DNA of 64,000 nucleotides from Bradyrhizobium erythrophlei (GTDB taxonomy: Bacteria > Pseudomonadota > Alphaproteobacteria > Rhizobiales > Xanthobacteraceae), in the NCBI RefSeq assembly GCF_900129425.1, contig NZ_LT670817.1:7778001-7842000 (forward strand). Reading direction: 5' to 3'. A program made the translations under genes and the position numbers. Below are positions 44,407 to 53,315 of the stretch, piece after piece (position 1 is the first letter of the stretch; each line of letters begins with the position of its first letter). The notes beneath the pieces were generated by a model that searched no databases, was not told the origin of the DNA, and worked only from the letters and a program-made list of their open reading frames with translations.

Positions 44407-46084
44407 GGCTGCGTGAAAACGAACTGTCTGCTATGATTCGCTTGGCGATTTGCCGGGGGCAATCATGAAACGCTTCGTTGAGGGTGCCGATCGCGGACAA
44501 TCGACGTTGTTGCCGGAATGCCTCGATGAGTGGGTCGAGGAGAGCAATTGCGTTCGTGTGGTGGATTGCTTTGTCGACGGGCTCGATCTGGCCGATCTCG
44601 GTTTCGAAGGCGTCGAGCCTGCAGCGACAGGCCGGCCTGCCTACCACCCCTCGGTTCTTCTGAAGCTTTACATCTACGGCTATCTCAACCGAGTGCAGTC
44701 GAGCCGCCGGCTTGAGCGCGAAGCCGGCCGAAACCTGGAAGTCATATGGCTACTCGGTCGGCTCGTTCCCGATGACAAGGTGATTGCCGATTTCCGCAAG
44801 GACAATGGCCCGGCGATCCGCAGGGCATGCGCGAGCTTCGTCAATCTCTGTCGCCAGATGGGTCTGTTGGCGAAGGCGAGCGTCGCGATCGACGGCAGCA
44901 AGTTCAAAGCGGTCAATAATCGAGATCGCAATTTTACCCGGGGGAAGATCGATCGCCGGCGCGCGCAACTCGAGGAGAGTGTGGCGCGGTATCTCTCCCA
45001 GCTCGATACGGCGGATAGGCAGGAACCGTCCGAAGTGCTGGTGCTCAAGACGACGCGGCTCAAGGAGAAGCTCGACAAGCTGAAAGAGGAAATGGGCAAA
45101 CTCGCAGCCTACGAGAAGCAAATGTTGGCCTCGCCGGATCACCAAATCTCGCTCACTGATCCCGATAGCCGCTCGATGGCAACAAGTGGGCGTGGCTCGG
45201 GCGTCGTCGGCTACAATGTGCAGGTCGCGGTCGACACCGTGAACCATCTGATCGTGACGCACGATGTGACGAATATCGGCTCGGATCGCTCACAACTGGC
45301 GAACGTGGCGCGGGAAGCCAAGGCCGTTCTGCAAGTCGATAAACTCGAAGCCGTCGCCGACCGCGGCTACTTCAATGGCGAAGAGATCCTGGCCTGCGAG
45401 CAGGCAGGCATTTGCGTGACGTTGCCCAAACCGATGACGTCGGGCGCGAAGTCGGAAGGCCGCTTCGGCAAGCAGGACTTCGTCTATGTGCCGGAGGAGG
45501 ATGTCTATCGTTGCCCCGCCGGCGAGAAGCTCAAATTCCACTATGCCAATGAGGAACACGGGCAGAAGATGCGCCGGTACTGGACGAACGCCTGCAAGAC
45601 CTGCGCAATCAAGGATCAGTGCACCACAGGCAAAGAACGCCGCATCACGCGATGGGAGCATGAGCACGTTCTCGAAATCGTGCAGCAGCGGCTGGATCAA
45701 GATCCCCAGGCCATGCGCCGCCGGCGCGAGACGGTTGAGCATCCCTTCGGCACGCTCAAGATGAGAATGGGCGCGACGCACTTCTTGATGAAGACGCTGC
45801 CGAAGGTCGCGAGCGAGATGGCGCTCAGCGTACTCGCCTACAATCTGACGCGGGTCATGAATATCGTCGGTACAAGGGCGTTGCTGGCAGCGATCAGAGC
45901 GTGAGTGTGGAGACCCCACTGCGTGCCGATACCGAGCCAGACCATGCCCAGCATTCCCCGCCACGACTCGGAGGCGGCCCCTGATCGCCCAACAGGAAAA
46001 AATTGCTCAGATCGGCCGTGTCGGACTACGCCGACCGGATCGTGGACGTTCCCGGCCCGCGTCAGCGCGTTATCACGCAACCAA
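44407..46084 (+). mobile_element. Complete IS1182-family insertion sequence (copy 2)
   Basis: Flanked by direct repeats GACCCT (44401-44406 and 46085-46090). The left end GGCTGCGTGAAAACG and the reverse complement of the right end TTGGTTGCGTGATAACG form imperfect inverted repeats. It carries one transposase gene and about 180 bases of 3' non-coding sequence. Identical to copy 1 over all 852 comparable bases. Confidence 0.88.
44465..45904 (+). CDS. IS1182-family transposase
   Basis: 479 residues from ATG 44465 (MKRFVEGADRGQSTLLPECL); the frame is open from 44450. N-terminal DUF772-like region (GRPAYHPSVLLKLYIYGYLN, LVPDDKVIADFRKDN), a coiled-coil insert (ARYLSQLDTADRQ to LKEKLDKLKEEMGKL), then the DDE catalytic part: Asp in SVAIDGSKFKA, Asp in AVADRGYFNGEE, Glu in RETVEHPFGTLK. 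A CxxC cluster (ACKTCAIKDQC) may bind zinc. Full length and undamaged. Confidence 0.93.
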   Translation: MKRFVEGADRGQSTLLPECLDEWVEESNCVRVVDCFVDGLDLADLGFEGVEPAATGRPAYHPSVLLKLYIYGYLNRVQSSRRLEREAGRNLEVIWLLGRLVPDDKVIADFRKDNGPAIRRACASFVNLCRQMGLLAKASVAIDGSKFKAVNNRDRNFTRGKIDRRRAQLEESVARYLSQLDTADRQEPSEVLVLKTTRLKEKLDKLKEEMGKLAAYEKQMLASPDHQISLTDPDSRSMATSGRGSGVVGYNVQVAVDTVNHLIVTHDVTNIGSDRSQLANVAREAKAVLQVDKLEAVADRGYFNGEEILACEQAGICVTLPKPMTSGAKSEGRFGKQDFVYVPEEDVYRCPAGEKLKFHYANEEHGQKMRRYWTNACKTCAIKDQCTTGKERRITRWEHEHVLEIVQQRLDQDPQAMRRRRETVEHPFGTLKMRMGATHFLMKTLPKVASEMALSVLAYNLTRVMNIVGTRALLAAIRA

Positions 46085-46232
46085 GACCCTGAACGGACGT
46101 GGCAGATGTAAAAAAACTGGACGCAGTGCGGTCTCATGTCCTGGGCGTTGGTTTGCTCGGACAGCCATGGGGACGCGCGGAAGTGCAAGCCCGAAATCAA
46201 ACACGCCGCATTCGTAGCATTACGTGGTTCGG

Positions 46233-46538
46233 CTAGATCAATTCGACTGCCGCGACCTTGTTAAGCGCCTGGATTTGGTCGGCCGACCCCCGGGAAACCG
46301 AGTCTTCAGCGTAACGCACAATATCCAGTACCCGTGCAAAGACCTCGTCGGCGACGTCGACCGGTAGCGGCTCTTCGTCAAATGAATCGATGTAATGATC
46401 GATCATCGATGCAAGAAGCCTGTAAAGCGCGGCGTGCTCTGGATCAGCGCTGGCTCGCGCTATCAACTTCTGCTTTAGGGATTTGTAGGTCCTGAGGCCG
46501 TGATGCTGAGTGCTCAGCCAACTGTGTAGTTCGGACAT
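46233..46538 (-). CDS. Conserved hypothetical helical protein
   Basis: 101 residues, MSELHSWLSTQHHGLRTYKS at the start. Mostly helical and acidic in the middle (SFDEEPLPVDVADEVFARVL), no signal or membrane segment. It has the character of a conserved rhizobial hypothetical (IARASADPEHAALYRLLASM) and lies 126 bases downstream of the Bfd-type gene on the same strand. Function unknown. Confidence 0.65.
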   Translation of the reverse strand: MSELHSWLSTQHHGLRTYKSLKQKLIARASADPEHAALYRLLASMIDHYIDSFDEEPLPVDVADEVFARVLDIVRYAEDSVSRGSADQIQALNKVAAVELI

Positions 46539-46664
46539 GTTTCATCTCTCCATACGAGAGGAATTCGCGGCGACAATGATTGCGGAACTTGTGTATCAAA
46601 TGGCCTACACGGCCTTGCGTGCGCCTGAAATTGACAAGTCAAACGCGTTTTATCGTCCGCTGAG

Positions 46665-46865
46665 TCATCGAACGCTCGTTGACGCGCACAGGTCGATAGC
46701 CTGATCGATGATAGTCTTGATGGTGCGGGCACATCGGCCGCATTCGGCGCTGCAGCCTAAGCAGCCATAGACCTGCTTGGCATTGCATGGCAGATCATCT
46801 TCCGATGCGCGGACAGCACTGCGGACGTCATGATCGCTAAGGATATTGCAGGAACAGACAATCAT
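46665..46865 (-). CDS. bfd: Bacterioferritin-associated ferredoxin (Bfd-type)
   Basis: 66 residues. The [2Fe-2S] ligands are Cys4 and Cys6 (MIVCSCN) plus the C-terminal pair in YGCLGCSAECGRCARTIK. Bfd reduces the iron core of bacterioferritin to release Fe2+ and is normally induced by iron limitation. No bfr gene is visible here; the gene upstream has been replaced by an IS110 remnant. Start chosen at MIVCSC, which is universal in the family. Confidence 0.88.
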   Translation of the reverse strand: MIVCSCNILSDHDVRSAVRASEDDLPCNAKQVYGCLGCSAECGRCARTIKTIIDQAIDLCASTSVR

Positions 46866-46959
46866 GAAGACCGATCGTTGTGGCTCTTAGTTCGTTCTCC
46901 TAATCGCCAAGACATCGACAACCACATGTGATGAGACTCCCGCGTGATGCCGGCATCCA

Positions 46960-47110
46960 GGTTCTCAAAAAGCCATGAAATCCGACCGCGTGCAATCTTC
47001 TCTCGCAAAACGATTGCCTCCTTGTCGTCGAGGCCGATCAAATGCAGGGTGTTCTTGCCCGTATCGATGCCAATGGTGTGTGCGACTGTAGCGGCCGTCT
47101 TATGGGACAT
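46960..47110 (-). pseudogene. IS110-family transposase N-terminal remnant
   Basis: HTIGIDTGKNTLHLIGLDDK and EAIVLREKIARGRI are the first RuvC-like strands of an IS110 transposase, including the first catalytic Asp. After about 45 residues the homology ends and the frame continues in unrelated sequence to 46862. Confidence 0.72.
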
Positions 47111-47214
47111 AGCGATGAGCTCCTTATCTTCTAAGCCCCCCGCTCATTCTCTGAGCGGTTCGGGGCGGGAGCACGGCCGGTCCATCCCATTCTGAGACAT
47201 CAAGCGGCATAGGG

Positions 47215-47290
47215 CCGGCCATCAACCTGAAGACCGCCAAGGCACTCGGCATCGATATCCCTGCGACGCTGCTCGGGCGCGCCGCCTTCT
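47215..47290 (+). pseudogene. C-terminal scrap of an ABC_sub_bind solute-binding protein
   Basis: Reads AINLKTAKALGIDIPATLLG-RA, the hallmark C-terminus of the four intact binding proteins in this window. Only about 25 codons remain, between an IS110 remnant and the histidine kinase gene. Confidence 0.75.
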
Positions 47291-47318
47291 GTTCTTTGGA
47301 CGGCTTACGCGCGCAACC

Positions 47319-50300
47319 TCACCACGCAGTGTCTGCGTTCACCGGCAGCGTGAATTGAAACATGGCGCCGTGGGGCACGGTTGCCGTGGCCCACAGCCGG
47401 CCGCCATGGGCCTCCATGATCGAGCGGCAGATCGAAAGTCCCATACCCATGCCGCCGGATTTGGTGGTGAAGAAGGGGTTGAACAGCCGGTCCACATTCT
47501 CGGCGGCGATCCCGACGCCGCAATCCGCCACACTGATGAGCGCTTGGCCTGGTTGGTCCTGGCCTGATCGGACCACCAGTTCGCGCGGCCGATCCGTGAC
47601 CGATTGCATCGCTTCAATGCCATTCATCACCAGGTTGATGATCACCTGCTGCAATTGAACCCGATCACCCAACACCGTGGGTAGGGCTGGTGCCAATTCC
47701 ATTCGCAACGACACCCGGTGGCTGATTAGCTCACGCTGCACCAGCGTGATGACCTCCCTTATGATTTCATTGACGTCGAGCGGCACCTTCTCAATCTCGG
47801 TCTTGTTCGCGAGCGCCCGGACGCGCCGGATCACCTCACCCGCCCGATTGCCGTCGTCGATGATCCATTCCACCGAGCGGCGCGCGGCGTCCAGGTCGGG
47901 AGTCTGGCGGTCGAGCCACCGCAGACAGGCCTCGCCGTTGGCGACGACGGCGGCGAGCGGCTGGTTCACTTCATGCGCGATAGAGGCCGCCAGTTCGCCC
48001 AAGGTTGTTACGCGCACGACATGCGCCAGGTTCGCTTGCGCGTCGCGCAACGCCCCCTCGACATGCTTGCGCTCCGTTAGATCCAACACAAAGGCAACGC
48101 CTTCATCTCGGTTCCACTCGAAAAGCGCGCGGGCGACCAGCACCGGCACGCGGCTGCCGTCTTTGCGAAAGTACTCCTTCTCACGCGGTTTGACAGTTCC
48201 AACCGCATTTAGCTCTGCGAAGGCCTGGTCGTCGACATCGCGCCATTCGGCCGGCGTCAGCTCCCTCCATCGCAACGAGGCGAGATCTTCCCGGGCATAT
48301 CCGACAATATCGAGAAAGGCCTGGTTGGTTTCGATAATTCGGCCCTGAAAATCCCAGATGACGATCCCGACGATGTTCGCGTCGACCAAGCGGCGGATCC
48401 TGGCCTCCCGTTCCCTGAGATCGTTGTACAGACGGGCGTTCTCCAGCGAGATCGCCGCTTGCGACGCCAGCACTTCCAGTACCGAGATCCGTGCGGGCGT
48501 GAACACGTGCGATGCCAGCTTGTTCTCCAGATAGAGCACCCCGATCAGCTTGGACTGCTTCACCAGGGGCAGGCAGAGGACCGACCGGGCGTGCTTCTGA
48601 CGGAGGTACTCATCCGCCGAGAACGGATTCTGCGCCGAGGCGTCATCAAGGATCACGCTCTCCCGCGTCCGGATCACGGTGTGGAGCACGGATTCGGGAA
48701 GCTCGGCCAGTGAGGCGGCCGTCTGGCGCAGCGTGACCTCAACCTGGCCGCGGCCGGTCGTCGCTTCCGCTGCGATCCGTGGCTCGTCGCCCTCGAACAG
48801 GATGAGCAGGCCTCGCTCGGCGCCGGCATGTTCGACTGCGATCCGCAGCAGCGTCTCGATAAGCTTGTCGAGGACGATCTCGCCGGACACCGCCTGCGCG
48901 GCCTTGAGCACGGTTCCGACATCGAGCTGCTCGACGGGCGCGCCAATGGTCGTCGTGTGAGATGCAGGCACCGGTGCCTCGCGGAGATGCAGATGAAGCT
49001 GCTCGAGATGCCGCACCTTGCCGGACGCGCCCCAGCGAAGGTAGCAGCGCCGCGCCTCCCGCAGATACGCGCGGGCGAACGTATCGAAGCCGCGCGCCGC
49101 GTAGAACCGCGCGGCTACCTCATGGGCCAGGCCCTCGTTCTGCACGAAGCCCTGCTCGCGGGCCGAGCGGATGGCCTGTTCGTAGAGGCGCTCGGCGTCC
49201 AGTACCCGCTGTTCCAGACGCGCGAGTTCGGCGCCGACCAATGCCGCGCGGTTTGCGAACGTTGCAGGACCGTTGTGTGCCCAGACCGCTATCTGCTTAA
49301 GATGCGATGCCAGCGCTTCCAGATGCTGGGGCCGCTCCTCGGCCGCAGCAATCTCGCAATACGCCGCTCGCGCAAGCGCCGCGTAGAAATGGTACTCAGC
49401 GCGCTCGAATTGCGTCGGCGTCGTCCAAAGCACCGATGCAGCTTTCGATGCAGCCGAAACAGCCGACGCGTAGTCGCCAGCGTAAACGCACGCTTGCAGC
49501 TTGCGAATCCAATACCACGAGGCGGCAAAGGCCAGCTGGGGCTTGCTCTCCAGACGTTGCTCGAAGCGGCCCTCGTCGAACTCCGCGCCATCGAAGGATG
49601 TAAAGGTCGGCCTCAGTCCACGGAGCACGCGGATGAGCCTGAGCTGCCCCGTCATACAATCGCTGATGAGTCCGAACGACATCTTCCGTACGAATTCGAG
49701 TCCATTCTCGGCCTCCCGCTCGACTTCGCCGAGCGGATCTCCGGAGGCGAGAAAATTGGTGACCAGGTCGACGCAGCTATAGGCTACATAGGAAAGATCA
49801 CCGGTCACCTGCGCCGCCGCGAAAGCCCGCCGCAGCAAGTCGCGACTCATCGACAGGTTCTGCGTCCAGTTGACGACGTGGACGGCAAAAACGAGGTAGA
49901 CACGCGCTCTGAACCGGTCGAGCCCGCGTTTTTCGACCAGATCCAGGCCAAGCCTGCCGAAGCGGAACCCTGCCTGGTAGTCTCCGAAGTACATCCCCAG
50001 GACGCTGCCCAACCACGCATAGGCGAGGCATGATCCGTCGCTGTTGCCATGCTCCAGGCTGAGGGCCGCCATCCGACAGACGACGAGGCGGAAGAGATTC
50101 TCTTCAGTGAAAAGGGCCGGCGACGTGAGCATCGTGAGCACGTCCATGGTCGCGCGCCGGTCGGGATCAGTCATCAGTGGCAAGTCGACCAACGACTCGA
50201 TTGAGTCGGACCCGAGCCGCTGCAGCAGCCGATCATAAGCCTGATGGACGTCCTCCGCTGTCGGGTGCAGCGGCCACCGTCCGTCATCGACCCGCCGCAG

Positions 50301-52796
50301 ATAGTCCAGGCCTACCTCGACCGCGCTGTCGCTATGGTCCAAGGTCGTGTAGAGATTGAGGCGCACGCAGGTGACCGCGGCAGAGTCGACGATGGTCCGC
50401 GCGCGGGTTGACAGCAACGAGAGCCGTGCTTCAGCCGACGCCAACTGTCCGGTCAGATACTCGCACTCCGCGCGTTCAAGCCACAGGCTGAACGTTAAAT
50501 CGTAGTGGCTGTCCCAGTCGCTTTCGTCGAGCAGGGCCATGCCGGCCACGAGATAGACGCACGCGGACGCATAGGCCGTCGACGCCTTGGCCTTTCGCCC
50601 GGCGCGCAGCTCGATCGTCGCCACCTGCGCTTTCTCGTCCCGGTCGACTAGAAGCGTTGCGCCCCGATTGAAGTGGTTCGCGACATCGAACAGGTCCTCG
50701 GCGAGCTCGTCTGCCGTCATGCTCGCCAGCAGCACGCGGCCTATGCGCAAGTGGACTTCGGCACGCTGCGCTTCAGGAATAAGTGAGTACGCCGCCTGCT
50801 GGATCCGGTCATGCATGAATCTGCAGGCGTTGTCCTGATGGACCACGAGGCCAGCGCGGATCGCTTCCCAGAGTGCCGCGTGCATCGCCTCTTCCGATTC
50901 GCCGTGAACCCGGGCCAGGGTGGCGATCGGAGCAACATTGCCCAGGCAGGCGAGCTGCTTCAGGGCTTCCTGGGTGGTGGCGGACAATCGCTTCAGCTTC
51001 CCTGCCATGAGGTCCACCACGTTGTCGGCGTAACTCTTGGCCCGGATGCGATCGATGTTCCATTGCCACGCCGACGCGACTGGGTCGAATGCGAGCAGCC
51101 CCTCGTCGGCCAACGCGATGAAGAATTGGATTGCAAAAAATGGATTGCCGCCGGTCTTCTTCTGGACTAGCTCCGTCAATGGCCGCGCGCGTACCGGCTC
51201 GCAGTGGAGCGCGTCGGCGATGAGCCGGCCAACATGGTCGAGCTCGAGGGGCGCCAGCACGATCTCATGCACCCTCGCATCGACCGCGCGGATCGACTCC
51301 AGCGTCCGCAGAAGCGGGTGCGTTGGGCCGACCTCGTTGTCCCGGTAGGCGCCGATCAGCAGCAGGTGCCGCACTTCGGGGTGTGTGACCAGATGCTCGA
51401 GAAGCTCAAGCGTCGCTGCATCCAGCCATTGCAGATCATCGAGGAACAGCGCGAGCGGGTGCTCCTGGCGCGCGAACACCCCGAGGAAGCGCCGGAACAC
51501 CATCTGGAAGCGGTTCTGCGCGTCCTGCGGCGGCAGGTCCGCGACCGGTGACTGTTTCCCAATCACGAGCTCCAGCTCGGGAACGAGGTTGACGATAATC
51601 TGACCATTCGGGCCCAACGCCTCGCTCAGTGAGTCCCGCCACCGGCCAAGCTCTGCCTCGCTCTGGGTGAGGAGCGAGCGGACAAGGCTCTGGAAGGCTT
51701 GGCCCAAGGTAGCGTACGGAATGTCGCGCTTGTACTGATCGAACTTGCCGGACGCGAACAGGCCACGCGGCGGCACGAGCGCCTTGTGCAGCTCATTCAC
51801 CACCGAGGACTTGCCGATACCGGAATATCCGGACACGAGCACAAGCTCCGGCGTGCCGTTAGCCACGACCCGGTCGAAGGAAGCGAGCAGAGTGTTGATC
51901 TCGCGCTCCCGACCGTAGAGCTTCTCCGGGATCAGCAGCCGGTCCGATACGTCGTGAGCGCCCACCAGAAACGGGTCGATACGGCAATGCGACTCCCATT
52001 CCGCCAGGCAGCGCTTGAGATCGGCCTCGACACCGGCGGCGGTCTGGTAGCGCACCTCGGCGGTCTTGGCGAGGAGCTTCATCACAATAGCCGAGAGCAT
52101 CCCTGGGATGCCGGCGACCCGCTCGTTGGCCGGCACCGGTTGCCGCGCGATATGGCAGTGCACCCACTCCATCGGATCGGCAGCCGTGAAGGGCAGTGTC
52201 CCCGTAAGCATCTCGTAGAAGGTGACGCCCAGTGCATAGAGATCGCTGCGCGAGTCCACCGAGCGGTTCATCCGACCGGTTTGTTCCGGCGCCATGTAGG
52301 CGAGCGTCCCGGCAATCACCTCCGGCGGCGCTGCGGCTTGATGCTCGCGCGGCAGACGCGAGGCAATGCCGAACCCCGTCAGCCATACCCCGCCGCTTAC
52401 CGCGTCCGCTAGGATATTTACCGGCTTGATGTCCTTATGGATCAAGCCGCGCTCGTGCACTCGGCGGAGCGCACCCGCGAGAGGAATCGCGATGCGCAGG
52501 AAATGCGATACGTCCAGTGGCCGGCCAAGCAGTCGATCGAGCGACGTACCGCCGGGATCCTCAAGCACCAGCGTCATGCGGTCGTTGTAATGTGTCAGCG
52601 CGATCGGTCGCGCCGCCCAGTCAGCGTCAAGTTCTCCCTTGAGCGCATATTCGTGTTCAAGCCCCTCGACACAACCGGGCGAGGTTTCCTCTGCGGCAAC
52701 AAGCAGGATCGGCGCCAGGCCGTTGCCAGAGCCACGGTAGAGAGAGATGTCGCCCTCCCGAAGCGGCAGAAATACGTAACCCGAGAGCTCGTTCAC
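47319..52796 (-). CDS. Trifunctional serine/threonine kinase-like/AAA ATPase/sensor histidine kinase
   Basis: 1825 residues, apparently intact. Order: protein-kinase-like domain (1-270; HKDIKPVNIL catalytic loop, GTLAYMAPEQTGRMNRSVDS activation segment); AAA/STAND ATPase (285-620; Walker A SGYSGIGKSS, Walker B LALFLDDLQWLD); TPR-like helices (630-1200); GAF (about 1230-1400; SVLCLPLVKQSKLIGVLYLE); PAS (about 1415-1530; GRIIETNQAFLDIVGYARED); HisKA with His in SIAHEVNQPLAAVVA; HATPase (QQVIINLVMNGIEAMQ, DCGVGIAAEN, TKSGGMGMGLSICRS). In the kinase domain the DFG motif is GFG (VWLTGFGIAS) and no clear VAIK lysine is seen, so it may be a pseudokinase. No response regulator is adjacent, so it is an orphan sensor. 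Confidence 0.92.
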   Translation of the reverse strand: MNELSGYVFLPLREGDISLYRGSGNGLAPILLVAAEETSPGCVEGLEHEYALKGELDADWAARPIALTHYNDRMTLVLEDPGGTSLDRLLGRPLDVSHFLRIAIPLAGALRRVHERGLIHKDIKPVNILADAVSGGVWLTGFGIASRLPREHQAAAPPEVIAGTLAYMAPEQTGRMNRSVDSRSDLYALGVTFYEMLTGTLPFTAADPMEWVHCHIARQPVPANERVAGIPGMLSAIVMKLLAKTAEVRYQTAAGVEADLKRCLAEWESHCRIDPFLVGAHDVSDRLLIPEKLYGREREINTLLASFDRVVANGTPELVLVSGYSGIGKSSVVNELHKALVPPRGLFASGKFDQYKRDIPYATLGQAFQSLVRSLLTQSEAELGRWRDSLSEALGPNGQIIVNLVPELELVIGKQSPVADLPPQDAQNRFQMVFRRFLGVFARQEHPLALFLDDLQWLDAATLELLEHLVTHPEVRHLLLIGAYRDNEVGPTHPLLRTLESIRAVDARVHEIVLAPLELDHVGRLIADALHCEPVRARPLTELVQKKTGGNPFFAIQFFIALADEGLLAFDPVASAWQWNIDRIRAKSYADNVVDLMAGKLKRLSATTQEALKQLACLGNVAPIATLARVHGESEEAMHAALWEAIRAGLVVHQDNACRFMHDRIQQAAYSLIPEAQRAEVHLRIGRVLLASMTADELAEDLFDVANHFNRGATLLVDRDEKAQVATIELRAGRKAKASTAYASACVYLVAGMALLDESDWDSHYDLTFSLWLERAECEYLTGQLASAEARLSLLSTRARTIVDSAAVTCVRLNLYTTLDHSDSAVEVGLDYLRRVDDGRWPLHPTAEDVHQAYDRLLQRLGSDSIESLVDLPLMTDPDRRATMDVLTMLTSPALFTEENLFRLVVCRMAALSLEHGNSDGSCLAYAWLGSVLGMYFGDYQAGFRFGRLGLDLVEKRGLDRFRARVYLVFAVHVVNWTQNLSMSRDLLRRAFAAAQVTGDLSYVAYSCVDLVTNFLASGDPLGEVEREAENGLEFVRKMSFGLISDCMTGQLRLIRVLRGLRPTFTSFDGAEFDEGRFEQRLESKPQLAFAASWYWIRKLQACVYAGDYASAVSAASKAASVLWTTPTQFERAEYHFYAALARAAYCEIAAAEERPQHLEALASHLKQIAVWAHNGPATFANRAALVGAELARLEQRVLDAERLYEQAIRSAREQGFVQNEGLAHEVAARFYAARGFDTFARAYLREARRCYLRWGASGKVRHLEQLHLHLREAPVPASHTTTIGAPVEQLDVGTVLKAAQAVSGEIVLDKLIETLLRIAVEHAGAERGLLILFEGDEPRIAAEATTGRGQVEVTLRQTAASLAELPESVLHTVIRTRESVILDDASAQNPFSADEYLRQKHARSVLCLPLVKQSKLIGVLYLENKLASHVFTPARISVLEVLASQAAISLENARLYNDLREREARIRRLVDANIVGIVIWDFQGRIIETNQAFLDIVGYAREDLASLRWRELTPAEWRDVDDQAFAELNAVGTVKPREKEYFRKDGSRVPVLVARALFEWNRDEGVAFVLDLTERKHVEGALRDAQANLAHVVRVTTLGELAASIAHEVNQPLAAVVANGEACLRWLDRQTPDLDAARRSVEWIIDDGNRAGEVIRRVRALANKTEIEKVPLDVNEIIREVITLVQRELISHRVSLRMELAPALPTVLGDRVQLQQVIINLVMNGIEAMQSVTDRPRELVVRSGQDQPGQALISVADCGVGIAAENVDRLFNPFFTTKSGGMGMGLSICRSIMEAHGGRLWATATVPHGAMFQFTLPVNADTAW

Positions 52797-52995
52797 GAGG
52801 GCCTCCTGGCAGGAGGACTATTTTAAGACATTGATTAGGTTACGTTTGGTTTTGCCCGTCAACCCAAAACAGACGCCAAAAATGCGATCAAATCACGATC
52901 GGTGAACCTCGCGGGCGTCTTGCTTATAAAGCCAAGATGCTTTGGCAAGGAAGGGTGCACCGACAAGTGAACGAGAAATCAACTGACTTCCGGTG

Positions 52996-53065
52996 ATGGC
53001 ACATTTCGGACCTGACGCGATGTCTGACTTGAGTCCGTAATGCGCTCCAAAGCGGAAGTGGGCGA
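52996..53065. repeat. Interspersed repeat copy m (partial)
   Basis: TGGCACATTTCGGACCTGAC, GCGATGTCTGACTTGAGTCC and AAAGCGGAAGTGGGCG; the right third is missing. Confidence 0.6.
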
Positions 53066-53085
53066 GAGCAAGGCAAGGATCGGCA

Positions 53086-53312
53086 TCACGCAGCCGCTTG
53101 ATCTTCCTTGTCGGCACCCCGGGCGACGATCTTGAGCGCGTCATCCGGCAGCGGCCTTTGTAGTGCCCGCGCCTCATCCCATGGCGCGCGCATCCAGACG
53201 TCACGCTCCTCGTCCGTCGTCAGGATCACCGGCATGGCTTTGGGATGGATCGGCTCGACCACCGCGTTCGGCGCAGTCGTCAGGAAACCGTACACGAGAT
53301 GCGGCCCGGGAA
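53086..53312 (-). pseudogene. C-terminal fragment of an SRAP (YedK/HMCES-like) protein
   Basis: YGFLTTAPNAVVEPIHPKAM, PVILTTDEERDVWMRAPWDE and ARALQRPLPDDALKIVARG are the last third of an SOS-response-associated peptidase-family protein, including the active-site His region (IHPKAMPVIL). The catalytic Cys2 and the N-terminal two thirds are missing; the break coincides with the first unit of the repeat array at 53316. Confidence 0.8.
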
Positions 53313-53315
53313 TTG

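Noticed and set aside
48828..50033. 401-codon plus-strand frame opposite the sensor kinase
   Set aside because: Arg-rich shadow of a high-GC gene; the minus-strand protein has continuous TPR and GAF domains here.
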